Assembly (NCBI GenBank): GCA_025667525.1
Contig: CM046875.1
Span: forward strand, 118,472,340-118,536,339
Length of the DNA: 64,000 nt
Source of the DNA: Glebionis coronaria
Lineage: Eukaryota > Streptophyta > Magnoliopsida > Asterales > Asteraceae
Direction: 5' to 3'
Of the stretch, positions 13,684-24,350 are shown one piece after another. Positions within the stretch are counted from its first letter, which is position 1. Each line of letters opens with the position of its first letter. Position numbers and translations under genes: made by a program. Under the pieces are notes generated by a model. That model was not told the origin of the DNA, ran no database searches, and was given only the letters and a program-made list of their open reading frames with translations.

Positions 13684-15747
13684 CTAAGTCCTTAGATGAT
13701 GTAAAATACCGGGATCGAAGATGGCGTTTTCGTTTTCTTGGGAAAAACAAACCAACGCCACTTCATCATAAGTCAACACAAACCCAAAGGGTTTCAAGAA
13801 AATAGATGAGAAGAAATAGAAGGGTGGGACAATGGGTAAGTCATACAAACATTGAGCTACTCGAGGTAAACTCGCACCAATCAAATGAAAAGATTTTCCA
13901 TTTATTGCATCGGTGGAAGACCGAGATTTCCCTATATAAGCAATTCCAGGATCAAATATCTCGTCCTCGGTGGAGAAAGGGGAGGGAACATAAGGGGATT
14001 CCCCCACACTAAGTCCACACAAAGCATCGTCAAAAGGAGAAGACGAGCTTGTAGTACTCAAAACACGTGGTGATGACGGAGTTAGAGTTGCAGAAAAATC
14101 TTTTAAATTCAATTCAAAATATTTTCCTTTTTCATCTTTTAAACTCTCCTTGTGAAAACCCGATTTAATTATGTCAAAAATATTTGGTGTTTCTAAAGCA
14201 ATGTTAGTCACACTAAAAATTCTCACATTTGAAAACCGTTTTGGTAAAGGTGGTGGCAAGTTTTCAAAACGTTTGTCGACAAAGAAAACTTCCCCATCGG
14301 GATCAACATATTCATCATCCGAAGAATCATTCACAGTTGGAACCGTAGGCTTAACACTCTTAACCTCCACCGGCGGAGGGGACGGAACTTCATTTTTCTC
14401 AACAACTCCTAAAACTCTATTTGAAATTCTTTTGCAAATGTTTTTAATGGGATTGACATTGTTCAAAGACGTGATCGAATACACATGAGAAAGTGTGGTG
14501 TTTTGAGTTGCATTAATGACGAGTTCTTCCTCATTGAAACGAAGAGTGATTTTCCTTGCATGCACATCGATAAGTGCTCTCGAGGTATCCAAAAAAGATC
14601 GACCTAAAATTAAAGGAACTTTAGGATCGATAGGAATGTCAACAACAATAAAGTCTACAGGATAGTAGAACTTTCCAACTTTCACAAAGACGTCCTCGGC
14701 AACTCCACAAGCTAGAATCGTAGAATGATCGGCCATTTCGATTGACATTCTTGAAGGAGTGAGATTGGGAAGATTGAGCGATTTAAAAATCTCAAGAGGC
14801 ATCAAATTAATACTAGCACCAAGATCGGCCAAGGCGTAGCATTCTTCCATGTCTTGTATAGCACATGGGATTAAAAAATTTCCAGGATCACCGACTTTTT
14901 GAGGTATGCGGCTTAGAAAAACCGATGAACAACTAGACGATTTTTGCAATTTCTCTTTGTTATTCAACATACTTTTGAAGTTCGCGGCAAATCGAGGCAT
15001 CATGACTAAGGCGTCGGCAAAACTTATATTGAAATGCAAGTCAAGAAACATTTTCATAAAAAGTTCAAATTGATAATTATTTCGTTCTTGTGCCTTTTCC
15101 TTGTCTCGTCTTGAAGGGTAAGGTAAGGGTGGTGTGGGTTGGGGCATAGGCATAGGCATCGGCCTTGGAATCTCGGGTTCCATGATTGGTATTGGTTCAA
15201 CCGTAGGTGTGGTTTGAGCGGTACTTCGTGGGCTTGTAATTTGCTCCTTTTCAACCACCACCTCGGGTTCTTTCTCTTTTTCCTTCTCCATAGAAGTACT
15301 TGGACGAGAAATGGGTTCCTTGAAAGTTTTACCACTACGAGTAGTAATAACCTTCAATTCTCCTTTCGGGTTCACGATGGTATCACTATGAAGACCACCC
15401 GAAGAAGAGGGTTTACACATGATAGCTTCAAACATTTTTCCCATTCGGTCTTCAAACTTAGATTGCCTAGCATCCGCTTTTAACAACTCTTGCTTAATCT
15501 CATGTTGACCTTGCTCCATTTTTTGTTGATTTTGTTGGAGTCTTTGAACATTTCCTTCCATTTTATTAGCATGAGTTTTAAGTTCATTAGCAAGTTCGTT
15601 TTTAAGCTCGTTTTTCAACTCGGATCTTAAGCTAACCATTTCACGTTGCATGTTGTCAAACTTAGCATCATTAGCCTTTGCATAATTCAAAAATTCTCCT
15701 TGAAGATTTTTGGTGTGATCATTTTGAAAACCTTGTGTCGTAGTTTA
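13684..15747 (-). pseudogene. Athila-type gag C-terminal region and retropepsin
   Basis: A 668-codon open stretch (from 15690) follows a stop at 15745-15747 and is in the same frame as the end of gag. It starts with a Glu/Lys-rich coiled coil (SELKNELKNELANEL), then a Pro-rich linker, then a retropepsin-like domain. The active-site region reads ADLGASINLMP, in place of the D-S/T-G of most proteases; DLGAS is usual in this lineage. VPLILGRSFLDT follows. After the protease, about 250 residues without a known domain end the frame, where RT should begin. The product would give a particle-type precursor but no replication enzymes. Confidence 0.8.
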
Positions 15748-16933
15748 AAAATCACGGTTTTGGTTTTGGTTTGAAATTTGCCCATTTCCACTTTGATAAT
15801 TACCCTTGTTATAATTCCTTTGATTTCCTTGATAATTACCACCTTGGTTGTTGTTTCGATAATTATTAGCATTTTGATTTGGTGGAGCTTGATTTTGGCG
15901 GGAACCTTGACCGTTTTGGTTATAAGTTCCCGTGGCTATAAGCACTCGAAGTGTTACCATCCGCGGTAATACACTCGGAAAGATCATGAGCTCCCCCACA
16001 CGACAAACAACTCTTAGAAACCGCTTTAACCGAAGCGGAATTCGAAGCTTCTTGAGCTTTCCAATGGGACATAAGGCTAGCAAATCTATCAAAAAATCGA
16101 TTTTCTTCATTTGCTTCATCATGTAAGGCATTGATACTACGAGACGATGATGACGAGCCCAATTTGGCAACACTCGGTGTGTTACGAGGGCTATAAACCT
16201 TAGACCTATTCTCAATTATGACCAAAGCTTCTTCAACCGTTTTACACAAAAAATTACCACCCGCGACGACATTTAAATAATCTCTTTCATGATCGTTAAG
16301 TCCATTGTAAAACGTGTCAATTTGGTGTAAATCGGAAAAACCGTGATGAGGACATTCATGTAACATCTCCTTAAACCTATTCCAAGCCGTAGAAAAACTT
16401 TCATTTGATTCTTGTGAAAATTTAGAAATCTCATTTTTCAAATGCGTAGTCTTAGAGGGCGGAAAAAATTGGTTCACGAACTTCGAAACGAGATCCTTCC
16501 ACGTCAATATAAAATTGGGTGGCTCTTTCTCTAACCAAATTTTAGCGGGCCCCGCTAAGGAATACAGAAAAAGCATCATCTTAATCGAGTCATTCGAGAC
16601 ATCCTTAAATTTGCAAGTGGCGGTAAGACGATTAAATTGGCGGATATGGTTGTGGGGATTGTCCTTCTCATCACCACGGAATTTGTTGTTTTGGATCATC
16701 GACAACAAACCCGTTTTAACCTCAAAATTCTCCGCAAGGATAGTGGGAATCACAATAGCTTCTCCATAACCCTCGGTGGGTGCTTAAAGTAACTCCATCA
16801 TAGTTCGATTCGCCATGGTTGGTGCTTCTCGTACAATGGGTTCGTCAATAGGAGACTCCTCACTAGAATGAGTTGGAGTGGGAGTTTTGTTCTTTCGTCT
16901 ACGTGCATGTTTTGCTTGATTACGAGTGAGCAT
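15748..16933 (-). pseudogene. Athila-type gag, N-terminal and nucleocapsid part
   Basis: The start is taken at 16933 (MLTRNQAKHARRRK) because the related element at 62868 begins the same way. A TAA replaces CAA near 16785 after MMELL. The capsid-like core (WLEKEPPN, FVNQFFPPSKTTHLKNEI, AWNRFKEMLHECPHHG, FYNGLNDHERDYLN) is open from 16753. A zinc knuckle C-x2-C-x4-H-x4-C (CLSCGGAHDLSEC) follows, then a frameshift near 15930 into an Asn/Gln/Gly-rich tail. So gag here has one stop, one frameshift and a second stop at 15745. It is close to the gag at 62868-64000. Confidence 0.85.
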
Positions 16934-17660
16934 AAACGTCACGTACAACGTGGAGACGAGCAAAGAAGATTCTTTTTGGTGTTTTTAATTTTTCAATTTT
17001 TTTGTGGTTTTTGATTGTATTAACTTTTTTGGAAATTGGTGAATGTATTAAGTAGACACAAATCTACAAATCTCCTCCTTAATCAAATCTCTTGATTAAA
17101 GAAGCCTCAAGGAATGAAAACGATCACGTGAAGTGAACGCCTTCGATGACTTTAGAACGATGGTGGAACACCAAATCGTTCAAGAGGTTTTAATCAATAG
17201 AAACCAAGAAAATATATATGATACTTAATAATACTTTGGGCGGCAAAACCCTCGATTAGCTCTCAAAATCAAATACGCACAAGCAAGCGGAGGAAACGAG
17301 GCGGCGCGAAGCACTTAAGAGCCTTTTTCCTTTAGGTCGTGAAATACAACCGCCTTATACCCACCTTATAGTTTGTATTTTTCAAAATCGAGCTTCACAA
17401 AGTATTTATCTATTTTTGCCTTTTTTTCTTTGGTTTGAGATTCGAATACAATGATTGGGTAATGACCTCCCAAGTCAAGGTTGTGATTGCTCACGTATTT
17501 GGAGTACTTGTGAATTTATTGTTCTACGTATACAATATAGTAATAGTATTCACACAAAAAACCAAAAAACGATAATACGTATTAGTAGAGTGCTACTAAT
17601 ACAAATACTATTTATGGATAGTATAAAAAACAACAATTGTTCAATCAAAACACAACACGC
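16934..17660 (-). other. leader of the Athila-type element
   Basis: About 730 bases lie between PBS and gag. No gene is seen. The reverse complement resembles 62141-62867 in the other Athila-type element, including a stretch with a conserved TGATCG and the CTCGTTTCC word. Confidence 0.7.
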
Positions 17661-17679
17661 CTCCCCGGCAGCGGCGCCA
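17661..17679 (-). other. primer-binding site, tRNA-Asp type
   Basis: The minus strand reads TGGCGCCGCTGCCGGGGAG, three bases inside the LTR edge at 17683. This matches the tRNA-Asp-type PBS known for Athila elements and sets the orientation. Confidence 0.85.
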
Positions 17680-18900
17680 AAATGATTGTAGTAGTTTTTG
17701 TACCCTTTAGGAAAAGGATGACAAAAGTGGCAAGTATTAAGTGTCGGTTTAGGAAAACCGAGCACTAATGACCAAATAAGTTCAAGTTCGTTTCCCAAGG
17801 AGGCAAGTGCGTTGTGTATTGAATTGATTTTGATTTGTGATTATATGATTGAGAAAGAGAGAAAGAAATGAGATTAGAAGAGAAAGATGGTTACGAAAAC
17901 GAATTAAACTAAGACGAAAAAAAGGCGATCACGCAAAACCGTAAATAGTGCAAAAATTAAAATTTTATCCTAAAAATTCCTAAAAATTACTAAAAATCCA
18001 CAATAATATTCTAAGAGTTTACAAAAAATCCAAACTTGCTAAAACCTTTTAATTAATTAGATAATGACTTTTTAATGCTAATTAAAGCCCTAAAAATAGC
18101 AATTAATTATTAAAAAGCCCTAAACAAGATCTTAAAGTTTGTAAACCTCAAAAATGTCCTAATTAAGCTAAAAAGTATTTTTTAAAATTTTAAAACCAAA
18201 TAAAACTAATTTTAAACACTTAAAAACTATTAAAATTAATTAAAACTTAAATTAATTCTAGAAAATAATTGAAAAGCCCTAAAAATATTTGGAAAGTTAC
18301 AAAATTCCTAATTTAGTGTCTACAATCTAGGAAAAATGAAAAAAGTAGAAAAAAAAACTTTCATTTTTTAATAATAAAATAATCAAAAAATAATCAAAAA
18401 AAATCAAAGTTTACTAAAAAATTCTAAAAAATTACCAAAAATCTAAAATATTATAACTAAGACAGAAATGCAATTAAAAGTTTCTAAAACCTATTTAATA
18501 ATTTTATATTAAATTTTAAAGTTGGTTAAAAACCCTAAAATCCTATAAAATCAAAAATAAGTTAAATTGAAAACTTAAATAGCTGTAAACCTAAAAAATA
18601 TGATTAAAAACCTACAAACTATTTTTTCAGATTTTTAAAATACCTTTTTCTATTTTTAAATTACTTTCTAAAATTAAAACTTAAAATATTCCTAGAAAAT
18701 TTATTAAATACGGGAAAAATAAACTTTTTGAACTGAAAAGTCTTAAAACCTAATAAAAACAAAAGAAAAATACTAACTTGGAAAAAGCCCTAAGGAATAA
18801 GCTGAAAACAGCTTATAAACAAGTTGTTTGTTAAATAAGCTAGAAAACAAAGTCTACTTAAATACCAAGTTAACCAAGTGATAACCAGTCAAAGACCCTA

Positions 18901-18964
18901 GGGCAACTGGTTATCACGTTGGTGTGTGGGAGGAGTGGCGCAGGTTCGAGTCCTGGCCACGTCC
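18901..18964 (+). other. tRNA-like module inside the Athila LTR (second copy)
   Basis: Identical in its core to 9203-9266, with the B box GGTTCGAGTCC at 18943-18953 and a T-run after it. It is antisense to the element. Confidence 0.55.
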
Positions 18965-20343
18965 TTTTTAAAAAAAACTTTTTTTTTTCTTTTTTAAACT
19001 TTAGAAAAACACAAACACAAACTATTTTAGTCACAAAATCACAACACCCAATCCAAATAAACTAGAATCAAAACCTACAAAACCAAAAACGTGTTCAGAT
19101 ATGATTTTTGATGAACACAAAGAAAACAGTTATCTTCACTTGTGAAGATATAATCAAGAGGGCTTGATTTTGGCTTTTTATGGTGTTTGATGGACAATGG
19201 GGGCACCCCTATACTCAGTTGAGTATAGGGAGTCAACACAAACACAAATCAAGCAAGTATAACACAAGAATCAAGCACAAAAATGGCATAAAAGTTACTG
19301 ATCTAGCTTGCACATGACTGATGAACAATTTAACCAAATTACTTGCACAAATTTGAACTTCAATGGCCAAATACTTGAACAATACTCAACCAAATGACAT
19401 GTAACCAGTACACAATCCTTAAATACCCTATTGTCTAACAATTGGTAAGATTTGATAGCAAAATCCTCACAAAATCAGACACAAAAGCAGTTACTGGATT
19501 TTAAGTATTTTTCTCAATTTTTAGCATGCAATTTGGTATAAAACCTACCCAAACTGAAAACTAAGAGCACATACCACTTACTAACAACCAAAAGAGTGTT
19601 TAAAACAGATTTCAACACAAGATTAAAGTTATTCTACCCTACTTAAGCCTTAATCCAAACACCCCTTTATATTTTCTGAAAATAATTTTTCAAAGCAAAT
19701 CTATTTAAAACCTAATCAAATTGACTCTAATCAATCCTAACATGCATATTATACCAAAATGAACTCAAATCAAAGCACTTAAACAACACTTAACAGATTT
19801 CATGCAAAAACAACAATAACTGAAAAATGAAAAAGGGACAAGGATTCTACCTTGAGGGACCTACATCCAGGCCCCTCAGTGACTGCTATGTCACCTCCCA
19901 CAAGCTCGGGCTTGTGCTGAGCCTTGGACAACAAGCAAGTTCTGAAACCTGCTAAGAAAAATGAAGAACAAGCAAAAACAAGCAATATCTGATTTTCTTG
20001 AAACTTTTTAAACCCTTTTTAAAAATTTTCCTTAAACTCTTTTCTTTTCAAAAACACTTAAACCAAACAGGCTTACAAACCTGCAAACCCAAACCTTTGA
20101 AACAAGTTTTTACCAAAAAATTACCCAAATTCAGAAACCTTGAAGTTAGCTTTTGAAAACTCAAAAACACTTCACAAACAATTTTTGGAACTCAGTATTA
20201 GCTTTCAACACACACACAACTTTTAATAAACATAAAAAGGAATTAAATTGTTTAACAAATACCAAACTTTTATATTACTAAAAAGGAATTACAATGTGAA
20301 AGCCAAAAACTGGAACAAAGGGCAAGTTACAAACCAACTGCTC

Positions 20344-20351
20344 CTTTTATA
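20344..20351 (-). promoter_or_regulatory. TATA box of the LTR promoter (5' copy)
   Basis: Minus strand TATAAAAG within the LTR that would drive the element. The distance to the LTR start is about 1.1 kb, and a polyadenylation-type AT-rich stretch follows. Confidence 0.55.
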
Positions 20352-21477
20352 AGCCTCTACAGAAGATTCTAGAGCTAGGAATAAAATAACAATAAGTTAA
20401 AACCCTAATGCTGAAAAATCCGAAAATGCCCTTGGTTGATTGACTGAGAACTTGGTCAAATTGTGCCATGCGATGTTGTTGTGATGTCCAGCTGTTCTTG
20501 TTATGATCTTGGACGTTGGTGAACTCCTTTGGGACCAAGGAAAGCTTTGGGGACGTTGGATGTGTCTGTATTGGGTTTGGGGGAAAGTGATGGGTGCAGG
20601 GGAGGTACGGGGTGGGCCATAGGAGTCACATGACAATGTTTTTATGAGTGGGATGGGTTTAGAGGACCTTTAATCAAGGTTCTAGAGTAGATTAGGGAAA
20701 ACCCCTTTGAATTAAGGATTTTAGGAATTTAGGGTTTATGGGTTTTGGGTGTTTAGCAGGTAAGGGTTTAATCCAAAAAGGGAAAAAAGGTTTTTAAACT
20801 TTGTGCTTAGTGGGAAAAGTGGGAGGGATTTGACCATGGTTTGACTGAGTTTATTTAATAAACTCAGTGGAAGGGTGACGTGGGGAATATGGGGCTTGTG
20901 ATTGGTGGATGGTGAGTGGGGGATGACGTGGAGGTCATTGGTTGGCTGAGGTGGGATTGGTTGTCTGGCAAAAACAGCCCCCCAAGGTTTCTTCTTCTTT
21001 CACTTTGTATAAACAGCTACCAAACTTCCATTCCTTTGATATCAACTTTGGAAAGTTTACATTTTTGGCACAAAATGTTTTCAAGCTTGTAAACAAGGAC
21101 TTCAATTAAAATTTCTTCATTCTTCAAGGGCCATTCTTGTAATGTCTTCAAACTTTAGGGACCCTATTCATATTTATGAATATTTGAGGGGTATAAAGTG
21201 TTAATCTTCAAAAGTTGAGGGACCAAACTTGCCAATCTTCAATTCTTCAAGGGTATTTTTGGAAATTCCAGATTTGGGCCCGGTTCATTGTGCGGCTTCG
21301 TTTCCCGTGTTCGTTTTTGAATGATTCTTGTGATCTTTTGTCATTTCCTCAATATCCGTACCTAAAATACACAAGCAACAAACACGAGCATATATTTGGC
21401 AGTTTTAATGATATTTTATGCATTTTAAGCCCGATTTGGACGATGAGACCATGTATAAAAGCAGTCTCATCAATGCC

Positions 21478-22510
21478 CAAAAGAAGGCTCAGAAACAACC
21501 TGTTGTCTGTGAGTCACCATTTGCTGAGAAGAGTCCAGCTAAGGCTAAGGGGGAGTCTTCAGCCAAGGATGGTCATGTGGATGGACTACCTACAAGTGAA
21601 GATACAACTGATAGTGGTACACCTCCCTTTATACCCAAGAACAAAGGAGAATTTACACTAAATGATCGATTGATCAAAGTTGGGGTGGCCACTCAAGAAG
21701 AACTTGATAAATTGTACAAGCTTCAGCAAGAAGAAAAGCTAAGAGATCTAAAGCTGAGCTTGTACGAACAAATTGGGAAAGCTGAAGTTGAAATTCTTTT
21801 CAAGAAGAAGATGTTATATGAAAAATTTTATATAACAAGACTGGACTAGAAGAAATCTCTCACCAATCACCAATGTTGATATGCTAACTAGTAGAGGTGA
21901 TATTCATCTCAAGTTCTATAGGGGCGATGGGACTGATGAGATATTAGAAAACTTCCAAGGGAAAGAGCTTTCTTACACTGAATGGATTGAAATAAGTGAG
22001 AAGATTTAGAAAAGAAAATCAAAGAGATGGGATGAATTCCACAGAAGAATTGAACACTTCATGAGAAATCATGAAAAACTGGGTGATCTTCTCAATATTA
22101 GCACTCAAGTTTCTCTGGAGGATCAAGATCCTATACTAGAGCTGAACAAAAGGTCCAATCTGATTAAACCTGGTGTGGGTGATATTCTTGTCAGCACAAA
22201 GAAATACAAGGGCTTTGTTCAGTTTTAAAATCATCTCACTGGCCATGTTCTAGACGAACTTGAATTGGCAATGATAATGTTCAACCATCGTGAACATCAA
22301 GACTTTGTTGGCATCAACGATCTCGATGAAATGAACAATGAACTGCTTGGGAATGTTCAAAGGATCTTCTACTCTCAGCATGGTGGCCCAGGACGTACTG
22401 ATGCTGCAAGAACCTTCAGCATGTGCTTACTTGCTATACTGGACCACAGAAACTCAGATCCATTAATCCAGACTCCCATCATTGAAGAACTTAGGTCTAA
22501 GGAAGATTGA
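21478..22510 (+). pseudogene. SIRE-type downstream ORF, second part
   Basis: This is the continuation of the ORF interrupted at 7985. After the TSD the frame runs on without a break (QKKAQKQ at 21478) to a stop at 21847-21849, then through further stops near 22007 and 22226 to an open end at 22265-22510 (NHREHQDFVGINDLDEMNN to the final stop). The middle is charged and helical; no known catalytic domain is recognised. The two parts together would span about 3.3 kb, much larger than a simple envelope-like gene. Its function is unknown. Confidence 0.75.
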
Positions 22511-22673
22511 ATAATCATTTGTATTTTCTTTTGTTATAATTTGTAATGATTATGAATAAATGATTATGAATAAATGATTATCTGATGTTTATAAGTAATT
22601 TATTGTTAAGTGCAAGTAAGAAGAAGTTGTTATGCTCACTTACTACTGACATTAGACTTCTATTTGTATATCC

Positions 22674-22687
22674 AAATAGGGGGAGAT
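22674..22687 (+). other. polypurine tract of the copia element
   Basis: The purine-rich AAATAGGGGGAGAT directly precedes the 3' LTR start TGTTGGG at 22688. The 160 bases before it hold AT-rich untranslated sequence. Confidence 0.75.
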
Positions 22688-23601
22688 TGTTGGGTTAGTA
22701 TTTACTGACCCTAAAGCAACTCTAGGATTTGAATATAAAATCCCCCTAAGTGTTTCATGCTCAGCAGTAAGGCCAGTCTGCTGAAGGATGAACAGAGGAA
22801 CAAAGTTCCTACTGAAGACTATGTTGCTAAAGGATGTTCAACTTTCCTCTTCCAGTTAACTTAGAAGACAAAGGAGTCTTTGCTTCAAATACTAGGCGGT
22901 CTAGTTGATGAAGAACAATTACTGAAGAAGAGCTTTCAGTTCAGTTTGGTTTGACAATACCAAACTGAATGATGTTGATCTCCTCTAGAATGCTGAAGAC
23001 ACTTCATTATTCTGATGGTTTGCATTAGGCGGGAAAAGACAACTTTAAGTCAAAGTAGGTTGCTTGTATAGTTAGCTATAAGTACAACCTTTATCTTTTT
23101 CTAGAATAGTTTATTATGTACTTTGTACTGTTTATCTAGCATGGGCATCAACCACCCACTGGATAAACCCATGCATAGGACATGCAAAATGCAAGCCCTA
23201 GTTTTGCACTGCCTATATAAAGAGTGCACATTGAGGGGAAAAATGTTAACCATTACAAGAGTAAAAACTCTGGAAAACCTTTCTCTCTCAATACCAACTA
23301 AACCATATAGCCATGAAGCATATGAACGTTTAGATTGGAGCTTAGACATTTAACTTTGGTTAGAAGTTTAAGTAGAGGAGATCATCATACATTGTCATTC
23401 AACCACTTTTTTATTTCGCAAACAAAGTGGGTTAGAGATTCTTTATTGAGTTTTAATAAAAGTCTATACGTTGAAAGTTTAATGGTTTTGTTGTTTTAAT
23501 TGTTCTTAGTTCTTGTCAATTGTTAAAACAACACCCTTCAGTCTTGATAAAGAGTTATTACTTAAGGTTGATAAGTAATAACGATTTACAAGGGGCCAAC
23601 A
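22688..23601 (+). repeat. copia SIRE-type 3' LTR
   Basis: It begins TGTTGG and ends CCAACA, a perfect six-base terminal inverted repeat, and is 914 bases long. A TATA-like CTATATAAAG lies at 23213-23222. No TSD can be tested because the 5' end of the element is outside the window. Short open frames on both strands near 23100-23350 are not genes. Confidence 0.88.
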
Positions 23602-23620
23602 AAACATACATAACACATTA

Positions 23621-23767
23621 AGGAATCATTTACTAATGATTGGAATATAGAAAAGAGATTAGAAGAAGAAATTTGTCCAAAAAGGTTCATTGAAAAATGG
23701 AGAAATGATCCACTATTTATAAAAGACAAGGTCCAATGGCTATCTAAGCGTCAGCTCAATAAATAGT
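23621..23767 (+). other. unassigned coding-like remnant
   Basis: An open stretch of 49 codons with balanced composition (RFIEKWRNDPLFIKDKVQW, then a stop) lies between the copia LTR and the next element. It looks like the C-terminal end of a real protein, but I do not recognise the family. It may be part of a further decayed element. Confidence 0.3.
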
Positions 23768-24350
23768 CTGGCGGTTCCTTATCAATAAGGAACCGTAGGT
23801 ACTTATATTGATATGCGGGCTCTATAGTCCGTTTCTTTTTGTCCTGTAGTGGGGAAATTCCGTCTGGTGAAAAACATATCCAAAAAGAATTCCTTTGGCC
23901 ATTTGGAATATGCTAAATTCGAATTTCCATTTTCCTATTTAATAAAACATTTTCTTAACAAGAAAGTTTATTAAAATATTTTGTCACATCTTAACTAATT
24001 ATAAAGGCTGGATGTTATTTGTTGAAAATTGAATTTTTCCTATGTTCCTTCCTTTGTAAGCTTTACCTTCTTTGACTTTAATGCTTACAAATTTCAAATT
24101 GTATTGTAACGGAAGAGTGTAAAAATGGGTTGAGCGTGTATTTCAGGAAACCAAATAAGCTGTAAAACTCCTTCCAAAAGTGATATAAATAAAACTCTCT
24201 TCCTAATAAAAAGATACACAGAAAACAAAACACACAAACCAAACACTCTCATCTCCCACCATCGTCGGATCTCCTCCCCTCCGTCACTGTACATTACCAT
24301 CGAAGCTACCACTATACTGACATATACCGCTACCACTCCGCTGACCTAAA
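23768..24350 (+). promoter_or_regulatory. probable upstream region and 5' leader of the HDR-related locus
   Basis: No protein gene is seen. A TATA-like GATATAAATAAA at about 24181 is followed by a CA- and CT-rich stretch typical of a plant 5' untranslated leader. The leader is cut by the Ty3 element at 24351. Across the insertion a leader-like sequence continues and meets a possible splice donor near 36048. That it once belonged to the HDR gene is inferred from position only. Confidence 0.4.

Larger units (their letters stand above)
7986..21472 (-). mobile_element. Athila-type Ty3 retrotransposon lacking most of pol
   Basis: A complete insertion with two LTRs (3779 and 3790 bases), TG...CA ends (TGATTG...TCATCA as written on plus) and a perfect 5-bp TSD ATGCC at 7981-7985 and 21473-21477. 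The element is in minus orientation: the PBS lies at 17661-17679 and gag runs leftward. The PBS matches the tRNA-Asp type used by Athila elements. The internal region is only 5.9 kb and codes for gag and a retropepsin-like region; I find no RT, RNase H or integrase. It is therefore non-autonomous and could move only with enzymes supplied by a relative. Confidence 0.92.
17683..21472 (-). repeat. Athila-type LTR, 5' copy in element orientation
   Basis: Same family and full length as 7986-11764, and it borders the PBS. It keeps the 13 bases lost from the other copy near 11606. AT-rich low-complexity sequence fills about 17900-18850. TSD ATGCC follows at 21473. Confidence 0.92.
3585..23601 (+). 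mobile_element. Ty1/copia SIRE/Maximus-type element, split by nested insertions
   Basis: This is the outermost element of the left third. Reading rightward it has the 3' part of pol (RT and RNase H), a spacer, a very long extra ORF after pol, a polypurine tract and a 3' LTR. An ORF downstream of pol in the env-like position is the hallmark of the SIRE lineage of Ty1/copia. The 5' LTR, gag, protease and integrase are not present; they would lie left of the Ty3 element at 1-3584. A 13.5-kb Athila-type element (7986-21472) interrupts the extra ORF. Stops and frameshifts make the whole copy inactive. Confidence 0.85.

Noticed and set aside
13806..15483. Several plus-strand open frames (68-114 codons)
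   Set aside because: Shadows of the minus-strand Athila gag/protease frame.
23621..23767. A piece of an endogenous pararetrovirus
   Set aside because: The short frame looked vaguely viral, but no diagnostic motif is present, so it is left unassigned.
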